From positions 7,752,409-7,816,408 of the forward strand of contig NC_066520.1 of assembly GCF_024679095.1 (NCBI RefSeq): DNA of 64,000 nucleotides, read 5' to 3'. Position 1 is the stretch's first letter; each line of letters begins with the position of its first letter. Shown here piece by piece: positions 31,589-43,129 of the stretch. Position numbers and translations under genes: made by a program. Source of the DNA: Eriocheir sinensis. Its lineage: Eukaryota; Arthropoda; Malacostraca; Decapoda; Varunidae. The notes below the pieces were generated by a model. It worked only from the letters and a program-made list of their open reading frames with translations, had not been told where the DNA came from and made no database searches.

Positions 31589-33445
31589 CAGGGCGGATAC
31601 AGGGGAAGCCCAAGGGGCCTGGCCCCCCAAAAAAATCTCAAGTGTATGCGGATAGTGGGTACAGAACTGACTCGCTTATAATGTGCTGCAACAAGTTACA
31701 AAGTTACAAAGTGCCATGATGGGAAAATTAAAAGGGTGTGCCGCAGTACTCATGAAGAAGTACACCCTGGCCAAGCCAATCCACTGCTTTAACCACAAGC
31801 TGAATCTAGTACTGATGAAGGCGTGTGATGTCAAGGAAATGAAGATCGCTCTTCAAACACTGACCGAGGTGTACAACTTCGTCCATTCTTCGAATATGCG
31901 CTCTCTCCGCTTCATAGAGGTTGTCAAGCTTACCTCGGCCAAGCGTGAAAAGCTTGTTCCCCTCTAACCCACCAGGTGGATTGAGAGGCATGACGCAGTG
32001 CTGGTTTTCGTTGAATTTCTGCCTGTCATTGCTGTTTTTCTCAAGGAAGAACTTGACGCCACCGCTGGGCTCCTCATTGCCATACGTGTTCCCCGCTTTC
32101 TTGTTGGACTGGTTGTAGTGGAGTGTATAGTGGCGCATACTCTTGAGCTGAGCCGAACTCTTCAGAGAAAAGATGGTGACCTGGTGTCAGCCTATGCTAC
32201 GATTCGTGGCATCGAGACCATTTTTGCCAAGTTCAGAGCAGATGCGGAGAATCATTTCCATGACATGTTCATGAAAACGGAAGAGCTTTTGGTTGAGGTG
32301 GGGTCATCGCATGACACCATCCCTGTGCCATGACTCTGTGGACGACAGACCCAGCGATCAAATGTTCCGTGCGAGAATGCTGAGGAGTACTGCTGCCGAG
32401 TGGTGTACATTTTGTTCGTGGACCACGTCTTGGCTGAGTTGAAGAGTCGGTTCATCAGTGACACAATGCCTGCCACACTTCAGCTCAAGCAACACCTCAA
32501 AGGCCCCGAAATGGATGAATTGTGGCTGTGCTTCAAGCAGCAAAGCTCTACGAGCTCGACATCGAATCCCTGACATTCGTGAACACGCAGAAGCGGAGCG
32601 CTGGGCATTATCTGTTCCGGTCCTCTAAACTATCAAAAAAGCCCAGGCACACGCCAGCACCAGAATGTTCCCCAATCTCACCATTCTCTTGAAAACTCTG
32701 TTGATGCTTCCAGTCTCCAACGCAGAAGCCGAGAGGTCTTTCTCAGCACTGAAAAGGCTGAAAACCTATCTGAGGTGTACCGTCGGCCAAGAGTGCCTGA
32801 ATGGACTTGCCCTGCTCTGTGTCCACTATGATATCCCCATTTCAGTCGAGAGAGTGATAAGCAAATTCGGCGAAAAAAAACGCCGACTACTCTTTGCTTA
32901 GTGAGGCACTTGTTGAATACTTGGGAATTTGTAAATCTATTTCTTTAGATCAGCCAATCTTTGCAAATATGTTACCTCAATCCCATGTAAAAGAAGCCCT
33001 ATAAGAATTCCTTTTTATCTTCAGCTGTGTCTAATTTTACATACTAACTCTTTTTTGTAAAGGTTAGGTTTGTAATTTATATATGACCTGTATTATGATC
33101 ACCCTTGATGCTCACATATCGAAATAAACGTTTATTTTTCTTCGAATGCTTGTATGGTGATGATTTCTACCTTTTCAGATCTAACTTTTCACTGGTCGGA
33201 TGTACAATTTGAATTGTTTCTTGTTATTGCTTGCCAGCTTAAATATTGATTGCACTTCATATATAGATACAAGAAAAATTAATTTGTCACATATACGTAG
33301 ATTGCTCGGGAGCTGCGGATTTTAAGCGAAGAACCGCCATCACAATCCATTGGTCTTCACTGTTTTGAGGCTGTCCCTAATTTATAAAATTTTACCCCCC
33401 CCCCCAAAAAAAAAAAAAAAAAAAAAAATTCTGGATCTGGCCCTG
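31589..33445 (+). mobile_element. hAT transposon with target duplication
   Basis: Flanked by GGGCCTTCC at 31580-31588 and 33446-33454 (8-bp duplication plus one shared base, as expected for hAT). The left end CAGGGCGGATACAG and right end CTGGATCTGGCCCTG are imperfect inverted repeats. Encodes a broken hAT transposase. A C run and an A run of about 24 lie near the right end (33399-33428). Confidence 0.88.
31683..32901 (+). pseudogene. hAT-family transposase (ZMYM-like type)
   Basis: A cut-and-paste DDE transposase remnant. N-terminal piece (31683-31967): KLKGCAAVLMKKYTLAKPIH then CFNHKLNLVLMKACDVKEMK, the catalytic-domain region with the CxxH-type CFNHKLNL. Middle piece (31998-32333): VPRFLVGLVVVECIVAHTLE then SRTLQRKDGDLVSAYATI. 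C-terminal dimerisation domain (32665-32901): LPVSNAEAERSFSALKRLKT then LNGLALLCVHYDIPI. Stops at 31968 and 32334 and frame changes separate the pieces, and the start is missing. Inactive. Confidence 0.88.
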
Positions 33446-33454
33446 GGGCCTTCC

Positions 33455-34130
33455 TGATGTCCTTGATTGGTACTGAGGTCAAATGGCCCCCATCTTATTG
33501 AGGAAATTCACTGGAAGGTGAGAGGAGGTGGGATGTCTAGCATACATCATCTCAAAGCTAACACTGGCATACACTGACCAAAAATTAGTCAGGAGAGCAT
33601 GGTTGCGTATTGTTTGAAAGAAAATGACATGCTTACTCTACTTCACCACAAACAAATTAAATTTGACATTGCGCTAAGTGAAAAAATGGCTTGTCGATTA
33701 CTGTCGACACCCGCGGTTTGAGCCCAGGCACCAGCCGTCGACAATTGTCGACACTCATGCTTTAGGGGTTAATTCAACAGGTCGAGCTAAGCATGTGCCA
33801 CAAGGCAGTCTCACATCTGTCGCACAATTGTCCATTTATATACTCTGGCCTACTGTCTCTGATAGCTAAAGTAAAAAGTACAGCAGGATACACACTGCAC
33901 AAGTACTGTTCCCATTTCAGTATGACCACAAGGACAAAGAACAGTCATTCAAGCGTGTTTCATCTCATCCGTTATGTAAACAATCTGCCCTGTGTTAGTT
34001 TGCCTGGGCAGCTGCAGAGATTTTCATTGTGGCAAAATTTGATGACTACTTACAAGACCATCATTTATAAAGTATCTTTCAAATTAAACACTATATTTAT
34101 CCTAACTACCTCTTAAAAAATCCTACATAC
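33455..34130. other. unassigned non-coding stretch
   Basis: No gene recognised. Contains two close copies of a TGTCGAC-type palindromic motif (33689-33755: ttgtcgattactgtcgacac, then cgtcgacaattgtcgacact). Confidence 0.35.
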
Positions 34131-34238
34131 CTTACAGTCATGATAAACCACCCCTTGTAAAATCTTGACACCAAGCTCTGTGGCATCATGAAATATATTG
34201 ATGATAGTGAGAAACCAGTGTAACAGTAACACTTCTCC
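34131..34238 (-). CDS. candidate exon, unidentified product
   Basis: A 108-bp minus-strand open segment between gtgtaag and the donor TGTAAG/gtatgt, encoding GEVLLLHWFLTIINIFHDAT then ELGVKILQGVVYHDCK. It is hydrophobic/helical, as in HEAT-type repeats, and the donor is good. A LINE 3' end (34262) lies only about 24 bp upstream of the proposed acceptor. Not recognised; it could be an upstream exon of unc79 or of another minus-strand gene. Confidence 0.35.
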
Positions 34239-34261
34239 CTTACACTTGCGCTAGTTGTTTA

Positions 34262-35160
34262 CCTAGTTGTAATTTTACAGGGCCTGGGCTTACACCTGCG
34301 TGGTCCCGTCTCCATATCTGTACTTGTCCAGTTTTTCCTTAAAGTTGTGCACACTCTTCGCCGATACTATTTCCTCACTTAGTCTGTTCCAAACCTCTAT
34401 GTTTCTTTGCAGGAAGCTATATTTTTTAATGTCTCTCAAGCATCTTCCTTCTCTCAATTTTTTACTGTGTCCTCGTGTGTTGCTGGTGTTTCTTACTTCT
34501 CTTAGTAGCAACTCCTCGTTATCTACTTCTTCCATTTTATTCCACAATTTATAAATTAGTATTAGGTCTCCCCTTTCTCTTCTTTGTTCCAATGTTGGCA
34601 GGTCCATTTCCTTTAACCTTTCTTCATATGACAATCCCTCCAGTTCTGGAACCATCTTCGTTGCCATCCTTTGTATTCTTTCTAGTTTTTTCACGTTTTT
34701 TCTTATGGGGAGACCACACAGTTTCGGCATATTCCAACTTTGGTCTAATCATAGTGGTAATCATCTTTTTCATCATATCTTTATCCATGTAGTGGAATGC
34801 TATTCCTATATTTCTTACCATTCTATACGTATCTCCGAATATCCTATTTACATGACTCTCTGACTGTTGATTATCTTGTCTTATCACTCCCAGATCTCTC
34901 TCTTCTTGAACTTTTAATATTTCTCCATCTCCCATTCTTTATGTCCATTTTGGTCTTCCTTCACTCTTTCCCATTTCCATTACATGACATTTCTTCACAT
35001 TAAACTCCATCTCCCATTTCTTGCTCCAATCCCAAATCTTATTTAGGTTCTCTTGCAGAATTTTACAGTCTTTACTATTTCTTATGTCTCAGCAATTTCG
35101 CATCATCTGCAAACAAGCTCATGTAACTATTTACTTTCTCCGGCATATCATTTACATATA
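34262..35160 (-). mobile_element. LINE family A, 3' part
   Basis: Minus strand, ending at CAACTAGGTAAA (34262). Encodes the C-terminus: LGVIRQDNQQSESHVNRIFG, KLEYAETVWSPHKKK, RMATKMVPELEGLSYEERLK and NIEVWNRLSEEIVSAKSVH. It stops at 35160, where a TA-flanked element begins (CAGTAATCCCTCG). Very similar to 50330-51230. Confidence 0.85.
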
Positions 35161-35525
35161 CAGTAATCCCTCGTCTATCGTGGGGGTTAGTTCCAGAACC
35201 CCCCGCGATAGGCGAAAAGCAGCAAAGTAGCGACCTTATATTTTTTTATTATTGATATATATTTTAAGGCTTTATAAACCCTCCCCACACTCTTACAAAT
35301 ATTCCCCACACTCCTATTGACCTTTCCCACACTCTTATAAACACTTCCTATGACGTTTCGTTGTTATGATGCGGTCCCAATAAATGATACTATAATTTTT
35401 GTTTCGACTTTCGACATTTGCTTCGTAAATATGAACTTCGCACAGGAATTAGTTTGGCGAGGCGGAAGAATACTCAGAGAAAGGACAATATGACCGTAGC
35501 TCACTTCTTTTATATCACAATTAGG
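35161..35525. mobile_element. TA-targeting DNA element end (CAGTAATCCCTCG), boundaries incomplete
   Basis: Starts CAGTAATCCCTCGTCTATCG directly after TA inside the LINE, with a short inner palindrome (GGGGGTTAG...AACCCCCCGCGATAG). These are mariner/Tigger-style ends. I could not find the right inverted end; the element may be cut by the next LINE near 35525. Confidence 0.55.
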
Positions 35526-35529
35526 TAAA

Positions 35530-37080
35530 AAGGTCCTTAAAAACTGTGCCTTCATGCTGTCACCCTGCCTAGTCAAACTCTTTTGCCTCTGCCTGTCAAC
35601 ATCTACCTTTCCTTCCTGCTGGAAGTATGCCTTCATACAGCCTGTGCCTAAGCAGAGTGACCGTTCCAATCCCTCAAACTACCGGCTTATGAATCAATCC
35701 TTAACCGGAAGATTCAAAAGCACCTTTCCACTTCTGACCTTCTATCTGATCGCCAGTATGGGTTCCGCAAGGGGCGTTCTACTGGTGATCTCCTTGCCTT
35801 CCTAACCGACTCTTGGTCATCCTCTCTTAGCCGTTTTGGTGAAACCTTTGCTATTGCGCTGGACATATCAAAAGCTTTTGTTAGGGTCTGGCACAAATCT
35901 TTGCTTTCCAAATTACCCTCCTACGGTTTCTATCCTTCTCTCTGTACCTTTATCTCCAGTTTCCTTTCTGACCGTTCTATTTCTGCTGTGGTAGACGGTC
36001 ACTGTTCTTCCCCTAAATCTATTAACAGTGGTGTCCCACAGGGTTCTGTCCTATCTCCCACTCTCTGTTGTTCACTGATGATCTTCTTTCCAAAACGAAC
36101 TGTCCTATCCATTCTTACACCGATGACTCCACTCTGCATTACTCAACTTCTTTTAATAGAAGACCCACCCTACAGGAACTTAACGACTCAAGGCTGGAGG
36201 CAACAGAATGCTTAGCCTCAGACCTTACTATTATTTCCGATTGGGGCAAGACAAACCTGGTGTCCTTCAACGCCTCAAAAAACACAGTTTCTCTACCTAT
36301 CCACTCAACACAATCTTCCAAACAACTATCCCCTATTCTTTGACAACACTCAGCTATCATCTTTTTCAACACTAAACATCCTCGGTCTATCCATAACTCA
36401 AAATCTCAACTGGAAACTTCATATCTCTTCTCTTACTAAATCAGTTTCCTCGAGGCTGGGCGTTCTGTACCGTCTCTGCCAGTTCTTCTCCCCCGCACAG
36501 TTGCTATCCATTTACAGTGGCCTTGTCTGCCCACGTATGGAGTATGCATTTCAAGTGTGGGGGGGCTCCTCTCACACAGCTCTCCTTGACAGAGTGGAGT
36601 CAAAGGCTCTTCGTCTCATCAGCTCTCCTCCTCATACTGATAGTCTTCTACCTTTCAAATTCTGCCGCCATGTTGCCTCTCTTTCTATCTTCTATCGATA
36701 TTTTCATGATGACTGCTCTTCTGAACTTGCTAACTGCATGCCTCCCCCCCTCCCGCAGCCCCACTGCACACGACTTTCGACTCATGCTCATCCCTATACT
36801 GTCCAAACCCCTTATGCAAGAGTCAACCAGCATCTTCACTCTTTCATCCCTCACGCTGGTAAACTCTGGAACAATCTTCCTTCATCTGTAATTCCTCCTG
36901 CCTACGACTTGAACTCTTTCAAGAGGAGGGTATCAGGACACCTCTCCTCCTGAAATTGACCTCTCTTTTTGGACACTCCTTTGACCTCTACTCAGGAGCA
37001 GTAAGTAGCGGGCTTTTTTTTTAATATTTTTCTTTACGCCCTTGAACTGTCTCCTTAGCTGTTAAAAAAAAAAAAAAAAA
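35530..37080 (+). mobile_element. Jockey-like LINE family B, 5'-truncated copy
   Basis: Plus-strand copy of the family at 13545-16815, ending in a poly-A at 37063-37083. Reads PSCWKYAFIQPVPKQSDRSN, FAIALDISKAFVRVWHKSLL (motif A, D to V in the usual FDR), INSGVPQGSVLSPTL, HSYTDDSTLHYS (YTDD instead of YADD), MEYAFQVWGGSSHTALLD and AGKLWNNLPSSVIPPAYDL. Many frameshifts; dead. Confidence 0.85.
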
Positions 37081-37360
37081 AAACGGAAGGGGAAAGGGAG
37101 GAGAGGAACAGAGTGAGTCATGAAAAAATACCCATAGAGGATGTAAGAAGGGAGAACAAGGAAAAGTAGAGGAGGAAACTGGGAGAGATAGAGAGGATGA
37201 AAACAAGGTGTGGGGTGGGAGGGACAGTGGGGAGAGTCATGTCAGGTCCTGAGGGAGAGTCAGGTGAGGTCCTGAGGGAGAGTCAGGTCAGGGCTTCAGT
37301 CAGGACATGACCTGACTCTCACTTCCGCCCCTCCCTCCCCACACCCTTTCCATTTCACCT

Positions 37361-37433
<73 letters not shown>

Positions 37434-38045
37434 GTGTGTGTTTACCTAGTTGTAAACACACACACACAGAAGGGGAAATGAGAAGGGTGTAGGGAGGGAG
37501 TGGCAAAAGGGAGAGTCAGGTCAGGGCATTGGTCAGGACATAACCTGACTCACTTCTGACCCTCCCTCCACACACCCTTCCCATTTCCCCTTCTGTGTGT
37601 GTGTGTGTGTGCGTGCGTGCGTACAAGCGAGCGAGTGAGTGAGTGTGTATGTATGTGTGTGTGTGTGTGTGTGTTCATATAATCTAATGGGGAAGGAGAA
37701 AGGGAGAATGAGTGATAGAGTGAGAGATAAGACTAAAGATAAGAGGGTGTGAGAAAGGAGGAAACAAGGGAAATGAGTGGAGGAAATGGGACGGGAAAAG
37801 AAGAGGTAGGGAGGGTCAGGCAAAGGTGAGGAAAGAGGGAGAGAGAAAGGGTGTGAGTGGGAGGGAAAGAGATTAAAAGAGAGAGGTAGGGAGGGTCACG
37901 TAAAGGTGAGGAAAGAGGGGGAGAGAAAGGGTGTGAGTGGGAGGGAAAGAGATTAAAAGTGAAAAACTGGGAGGGAAGTGAAAGGAAAAGAAGAAAGAAA
38001 TGAGAAGGAAGGAGAAAAATACGGGGACGGAGAGGGAGAAGAAAG
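37081..38045. repeat. purine-rich and GT-rich tandem region
   Basis: Repeated blocks around GAGAGTCAGGTCAGG and CAGGACATRACCTGACTC occur twice about 230 bp apart (37240-37330, 37510-37600), each next to a GT tract (37366-37440 and 37595-37675). Between them is TTTACCTAGTTGTAAA, the 3' end of the LINE A/F type. A purine-rich 84-bp unit (GAGAGAAAGGGTGTGAGTGG...) is repeated at 37840-38000. No gene. Confidence 0.7.
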
Positions 38046-38817
38046 AACATTTAATTCTGCATGATTTCATACATAATACATGATGATTATGTTGAGTTTA
38101 TGGCTGAAAACTTGTTATATTCAATAGCAACATGTGAAAATTGGCACGCGCGGTGATCCCGGATATGACGCAGTGTTATAGTAGGATATCAATGTATTAT
38201 TATTATTATTATTTAATATCACCACGAATTAGCCATACAATTGTCAATGGAAAAAACCCACGACAGATAGATCACGCCACCTTATAGGACTGTCGTCTGT
38301 CAGTGTTTACCGTCTCAGTTTGTATAAAAAGCATTTCATCAAGCTTAGAGGTCACCTTGACATACGTGACCAATTGTAACTTCATTATTTTCCAATCTGT
38401 AACTCGTCACTCCTTCACGAGAGTCCGACTGACACACACCTGCAGTCTCTCTCGCTCAGACGCTCCTGAACATATAGGCTTAAGAATATATTCGCCTTAA
38501 GGAAGCTGAGTCTTAATCAACGCCTTTAAATGCCCCCTGGTACACCGTTACAGCAGGGCGTTATATTTAATAGCAACATGTGAAATTTGGCACGCGTGGC
38601 GATCCCGGATACGGCGCGGGGCGCTGTTTTCGCCCGGCTGTAGTGAGTTTCTTTATGTGCACCATTTAATTCTGCATGTTTTCATATATAATACATGATG
38701 ATTATGTTGAGTTTATGGCTGGAAACTTGTTATATTCAATAGCGACATTTGAAATTTGGCGTGCGCGGCGATCTCGGATACGGCGTGGGGCGCAGTTTTG
38801 GACCGGCCGTAGTGAAG
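38046..38817. repeat. three partial copies of an unclassified repeat
   Basis: The block ATTTAATTCTGCATG...TACATGATGATTATGTTGAG...CTTGTTATATTCAATAGC...TTGGCACGCG...CGGATA occurs at 38048-38165, partly at 38562-38615, and at 38665-38785. Spacers are not coding. Origin unknown; it abuts a LINE fragment at 38818. Confidence 0.6.
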
Positions 38818-38989
38818 GGATTAAGTAACCTACTCAAACACTGAACGATATCCTTTATCACCGTCTCTTAATCTTCTCTGTTCTATGAGTTTGTTCTTGG
38901 TGGTACATAGGTTGCTATTAGCGTCAGCATTTCTCTGTTTTCATTCTCCAAGTTAACACTCACTATTTCTGCCTTTTCTTTTGCATATA

Positions 38990-40042
38990 CAGTATACCCT
39001 GCATAAGTCGGACCAATTGGGGGAAGGCCAATCCAAGTTATCCAAAAATTCGTGTTACCCGAGGGATTTTTTTTTCACATTTTGCACGCCTGTTACCACT
39101 AACAGTTGAAATGGTCTATGTAATGCATTACGTAAATAGGTACTACATATATGGCGTGTGCACGCACACACACGCGGCATACACACACAAACCGCACTCA
39201 TGGTCCTGTATAACAGCCATTTTGTCTGCCACCGACAGCATCTTCAGCTTCCTGGTGTGGAAGACACAGCCCTACCATAGTAGAATTACAAAGGCAACAA
39301 TAAGGGCTACAGAGTGAGCGAAAGCTGAGGGAGACACTGCCACGCACTTGCAAAGTCAGCTGTGTAAACACTAATCTTGGCGCCGGCACTGCTGCTTGGC
39401 GCCCGTTTCGCTTCTCCAACGGCTCTGACAACTCCTCCAATGACTTGGATGATGTAAGAACTATCAACGGTGCGTTTGAGAGAGGGAATCGGGTCGCCCC
39501 GGGCGCCCAGATCAACTGGACCCCTCTATCAAACGCCAAGGTGCGCCTCTCAGTTAAGCCTCGTTGTTGCTATGGTAATGGCGTCTCGCTGGCAGGAAAA
39601 TTGTGTCCACTGCTCTCTCTCTAGCTATTCTGGCAGCAAAATGGCGTCCACTGATCTTCTTAATGACGTTTAAACATGCATCACTAGCTGTTCTGGCCGA
39701 CGAGGTACTTGCAACAGAGGATGAAAAGGAAGCTGCAGTGGTTATTGTGGCAGAGAGGTGAAATTCAATGGAAGCACTTATATGTGTTTGTTTGGGCCGC
39801 CATATTTGCTGATGACGTCATCACAGCACGGAGGTGCTCCACCTCTCCAAACTGAGCTGCAGTGAGCAGTCCAGATTGGGAATCCGGGCTGCGGCGTCAT
39901 GCATTTGAGAGGACATAAATCGGTCCGTATGACCCGAGTTGCTCTCTCAAACGCAACCCAGGGGTATTTTAGCCAGTATATAGGCTGAGTGGCTTAAAAT
40001 TAATCAATCAAAGGGCAAAAAATGCCTACTGGTGCACTCTGG

Positions 40043-40083
<41 letters not shown>

Positions 40084-40148
40084 TCCTGAAAGTGTCCAAC
40101 TTATCCGATATACAGCTTATTTGGGTCTGACTTAAGTGGGGTTTACTG
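38990..40148. mobile_element. TA-flanked DNA element (CAGTAWACCC family)
   Basis: TA at 38988-38989 and 40149-40150. The left end CAGTATACCCTGCATAAGTC and the inverse of the right end, CAGTAAACCCCACTTAAGTC, agree. The equivalent position in the LINE copy near 53150 (catatattac) is empty. The interior has no transposase; it holds GGTGCGTTTGAGAGAGG and its inverse (39469, 39935), perhaps a nested Harbinger-like element, a coding-like start ATGGCGTCCACTGATC (39650), and a poly-A at 40046-40078. Confidence 0.85.
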
Positions 40149-41338
40149 TATTACTGATTTCACCAACAACTCCTTTCTCGTCATTATCATCACTCCTCCA
40201 CCACCTTTACCCCTCGTATCCTTCCTCCATATATTGTAGTTATTGTTAAACACTATTTGAATTTCCTCTTTTAGCTTTGTTTCTGTTAAACACACAATCT
40301 AAGGTTCTTTTACCTTTAGGTAATCTTGTAATTCCAATTTTCTAAGTATTATCCCATTTACGTTGGTATACATCACACTCAAACCCTTAGTTGTTCCAAT
40401 TTTGTCTAGTTTCTGCTCAATTTTGGCTGTTCCCTTATATACCATTTCTTTACCCTGTCTCCCAAAACTCTTCCCCAAAATTTATTTTCTTCGTCTTCTG
40501 TTCTTGCACTATTTTTCTCCTTTACCTCTGCTTGCATTTCATTCCATTTTTTTTCCTTTCTTCTTCATTTCTATTTTTCTTCATATATATTTCCTTACAT
40601 TCATGTAATTCTTTTAGTTTAGTTGTTCTATACAATATTTCCCCTGTTACCTGCTGGGATTTTAGTCTTAATTTCATTGGTCTCGTTTTACCTTCTACAT
40701 AATGACCCAGCCTAACAATCTCCTCCTCCTCCTCCTCAAGGTTATGTAATTCTTCATCATTCAGGTTCTTCAGTAAGTCCTTCACTGATTTTAGTTCTTC
40801 CTTTTCCCTTCTTGGTTTAAACGTTATATTCTTCTTTTTCATTCCAAATATTATTACAGTACCCTCTCGAATTTCGCAATCCTCGAGTTTAGCGCTTAAT
40901 CCTGAATTCTTACCATCACGGCTTTCACGCATTACCGCCACAAGTTTCGCATTGTTTTGACATGTTCGGGTCACGTCTACCTACCGTCGGCGTCATGCGT
41001 GTTGCCTTAAAAGGCGGTGTCCAACCATTGGGGCTATGGGCAACCACGGTTGCCCGTATGCCCAACCGGGAGCAAGATGTTGGTTGTCCTTATGAATGGA
41101 AAACGGTTGTGAGTACGAGCGTGGGTACGTGGGTACTGAACGGCTGCATGTAAACAAACAGACGACAGCAGGTTCTGAGAAGTGAGGAGCAGTGGAGGAT
41201 GGCCCACGGACACTCGACCGTCAGCCATCTTGGTGAACGGACCTCGCCCCCAGCCTGCCGTCCGTTTTTCCCTGGTGACCAATCCAGAGTGCTTCCCAAC
41301 CACCCCTAGCTCTACACGACATCCCTGGCAGCCCCTGG

Positions 41339-42792
41339 ATGTCGTCAGATCCGGGAGAAGGCCGCGAGGCCGCCTCCATGCACGTACTCCCACCCGGGGC
41401 CTCCAATGCCGACCCTGAACAGCCGCCCTCGCCCGCCGAGAACATGGACGCCACCATCATCACCTCCAAATGCCAACGCTCTCCAGACGGTGACGTACCC
41501 ACCAACAAATACAAACAACACGTGTCTTACCACACTCCTGACCCCACCAACCCACCCCATGTGCCCATCCTCCAACCCGCAGCCCAGTCCCTCCCTGCAC
41601 CCACACCTACCTTCACCTTCGCCAACCACCCCGGCCCTGACGGCAAGTCGCCCTTAGTGGTGTGTATGTCGTCATTCGCCCACAAGTGCTGCTTCATCCA
41701 TCCGGCCAAGGTGGCCACAGCACTACACGGCTCCATCTTTCAAAAGAAGATGATAGAGGGGACCCTGATGAGGTAGCAAACCTCGACAACCTATCTCAGA
41801 TGCCAGAGTCTGTGACCTCTCTGGGGGATTGGCCCGTCTGTTGCCGGGTAATAGACCCAGACCCGACCCACAAACCCACTTACGGATGAATCTACCCAGT
41901 TGACACAGCCATGACTGACAAAGACATTCTAGACAAGTTGACTGTTTTGGGAGGTTCCCCTTCAGAGCCAATTGCCATATGCCGACTCCCAGGCAAATTC
42001 ATTGACGGCGCCAGAACCCCAGGTCTGGCGATCCGCATCAAGTTCAAGGGCTCCCTTCCCTCAAATGTAGCCATAGACAGCATGGCTTACAAAGTGAGAC
42101 CTCACACTATCCCTGCCCTCCAATACTTCCACTGCCTGTCGTACAGGCATGGAACAGGGACGTGCAGGGGTCATGTCAGGTGCTGTACCTGCAGCGGTTT
42201 CCACGATGGGAAGGATTGCACAAGAGGTCCCCGCTGCCTCTACTGCCAGGGCGAACATCAGCCCACCTCCAAACTCTGTCCCACCTATGCAGTCGCAGAG
42301 GGGATACAGGAACAACTGGCAAAGGAAGAACTCACAGTGGTTGAATCCCGGCAGCGGATGCGGGAAATCAAACCAGGGTCCTTCCGCCCTGGCCCACCAC
42401 CCCAAACCCCCTCCGCTGCTGCAGTGCAGACTGCCTCCGGGGTGTTGGAGCCAGCGCCCTCCACCCATCACCCTGGTGCCACCGTCCACCCCACCCAACA
42501 CCTCCCTGCCCTCTCACTCACCCTGCAACAAGCCAGCGCCCCACCCCTACAGACACTCACCACCACTAACTCCACTCCTCCACGAACACCTCGGCCTGCT
42601 CACCACCCAACACAGCGAACCTCTCCCTCCCGCACTCCCACCTCTAAGGCCAAAGTCCACATTCCCAAGCCACAACGCTCTCCCCGACACCCCACAGCCC
42701 ACCCTACCATCACCCTTACCCCACACACAACACCCAACCCTGCCACCAATCCCCCAGACGAGGCTGTCCACTGCCCCGTCCCCCTTGCTTGA
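41339..42792 (+). pseudogene. I-type LINE ORF1, gag-like with CCHC zinc knuckles
   Basis: RNA-binding nucleocapsid-like protein. The N-terminal part (41339-41776) starts MSSDPGEGREAASMHVLPPG and contains SSFAHKCCFIHPAKVATAL; a stop at 41777 separates it from the second part (41911-42792). There the knuckles are FHCLSYRHGTGTC (first Cys of the motif lost), CCTCSGFHDGKDC (CX2CX3HX4C) and CLYCQGEHQPTSKLC (CX2CX3HX6C), followed by a Pro/Thr/Ser-rich tail of about 140 residues. Such triple knuckles are usual in I, R1 and Jockey ORF1. The stop and lost Cys show decay. Confidence 0.85.
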
Positions 42793-43129
42793 CACACCCC
42801 TGCCGCCCATTCCCAGCCCCAACACACACCCAGTCCCTCCCCAGGCTGTCCGACCCCACTCCTGCTCCTCCAGGCAAACCACACACAACCTCCACCCCTG
42901 TCCAACCCTCAGCCGCCCACTGGTCTGCAAGCCTGCACATCCCCATCATCTCACTCACCTAACACTGCTGACCAGCACCCCGCACCTCACTCACTCACCT
43001 CCATCATCTGTGGCCTCGCTCCTGTCATCCTGACCTTCTTTTCTCTCCTCTCTGCTGGCCACTCCCTATCAGAGTTCTTCTCCAAAACTCTACCTTCCCT
43101 CATCTCCTTCTTTGGCTCCTTTTCCACTT

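Noticed and set aside
37441..37456. A LINE reduced to its 16-bp 3' end between GT and CA tracts
   Set aside because: Too short to call as an element; kept only as a hint for the AC-targeting idea.
42149..43033. Long Pro/Ser/Thr-rich open frame overlapping the I-type LINE ORF1
   Set aside because: Overlaps the zinc-knuckle ORF1 in another frame; its length comes from C-rich composition of the element.
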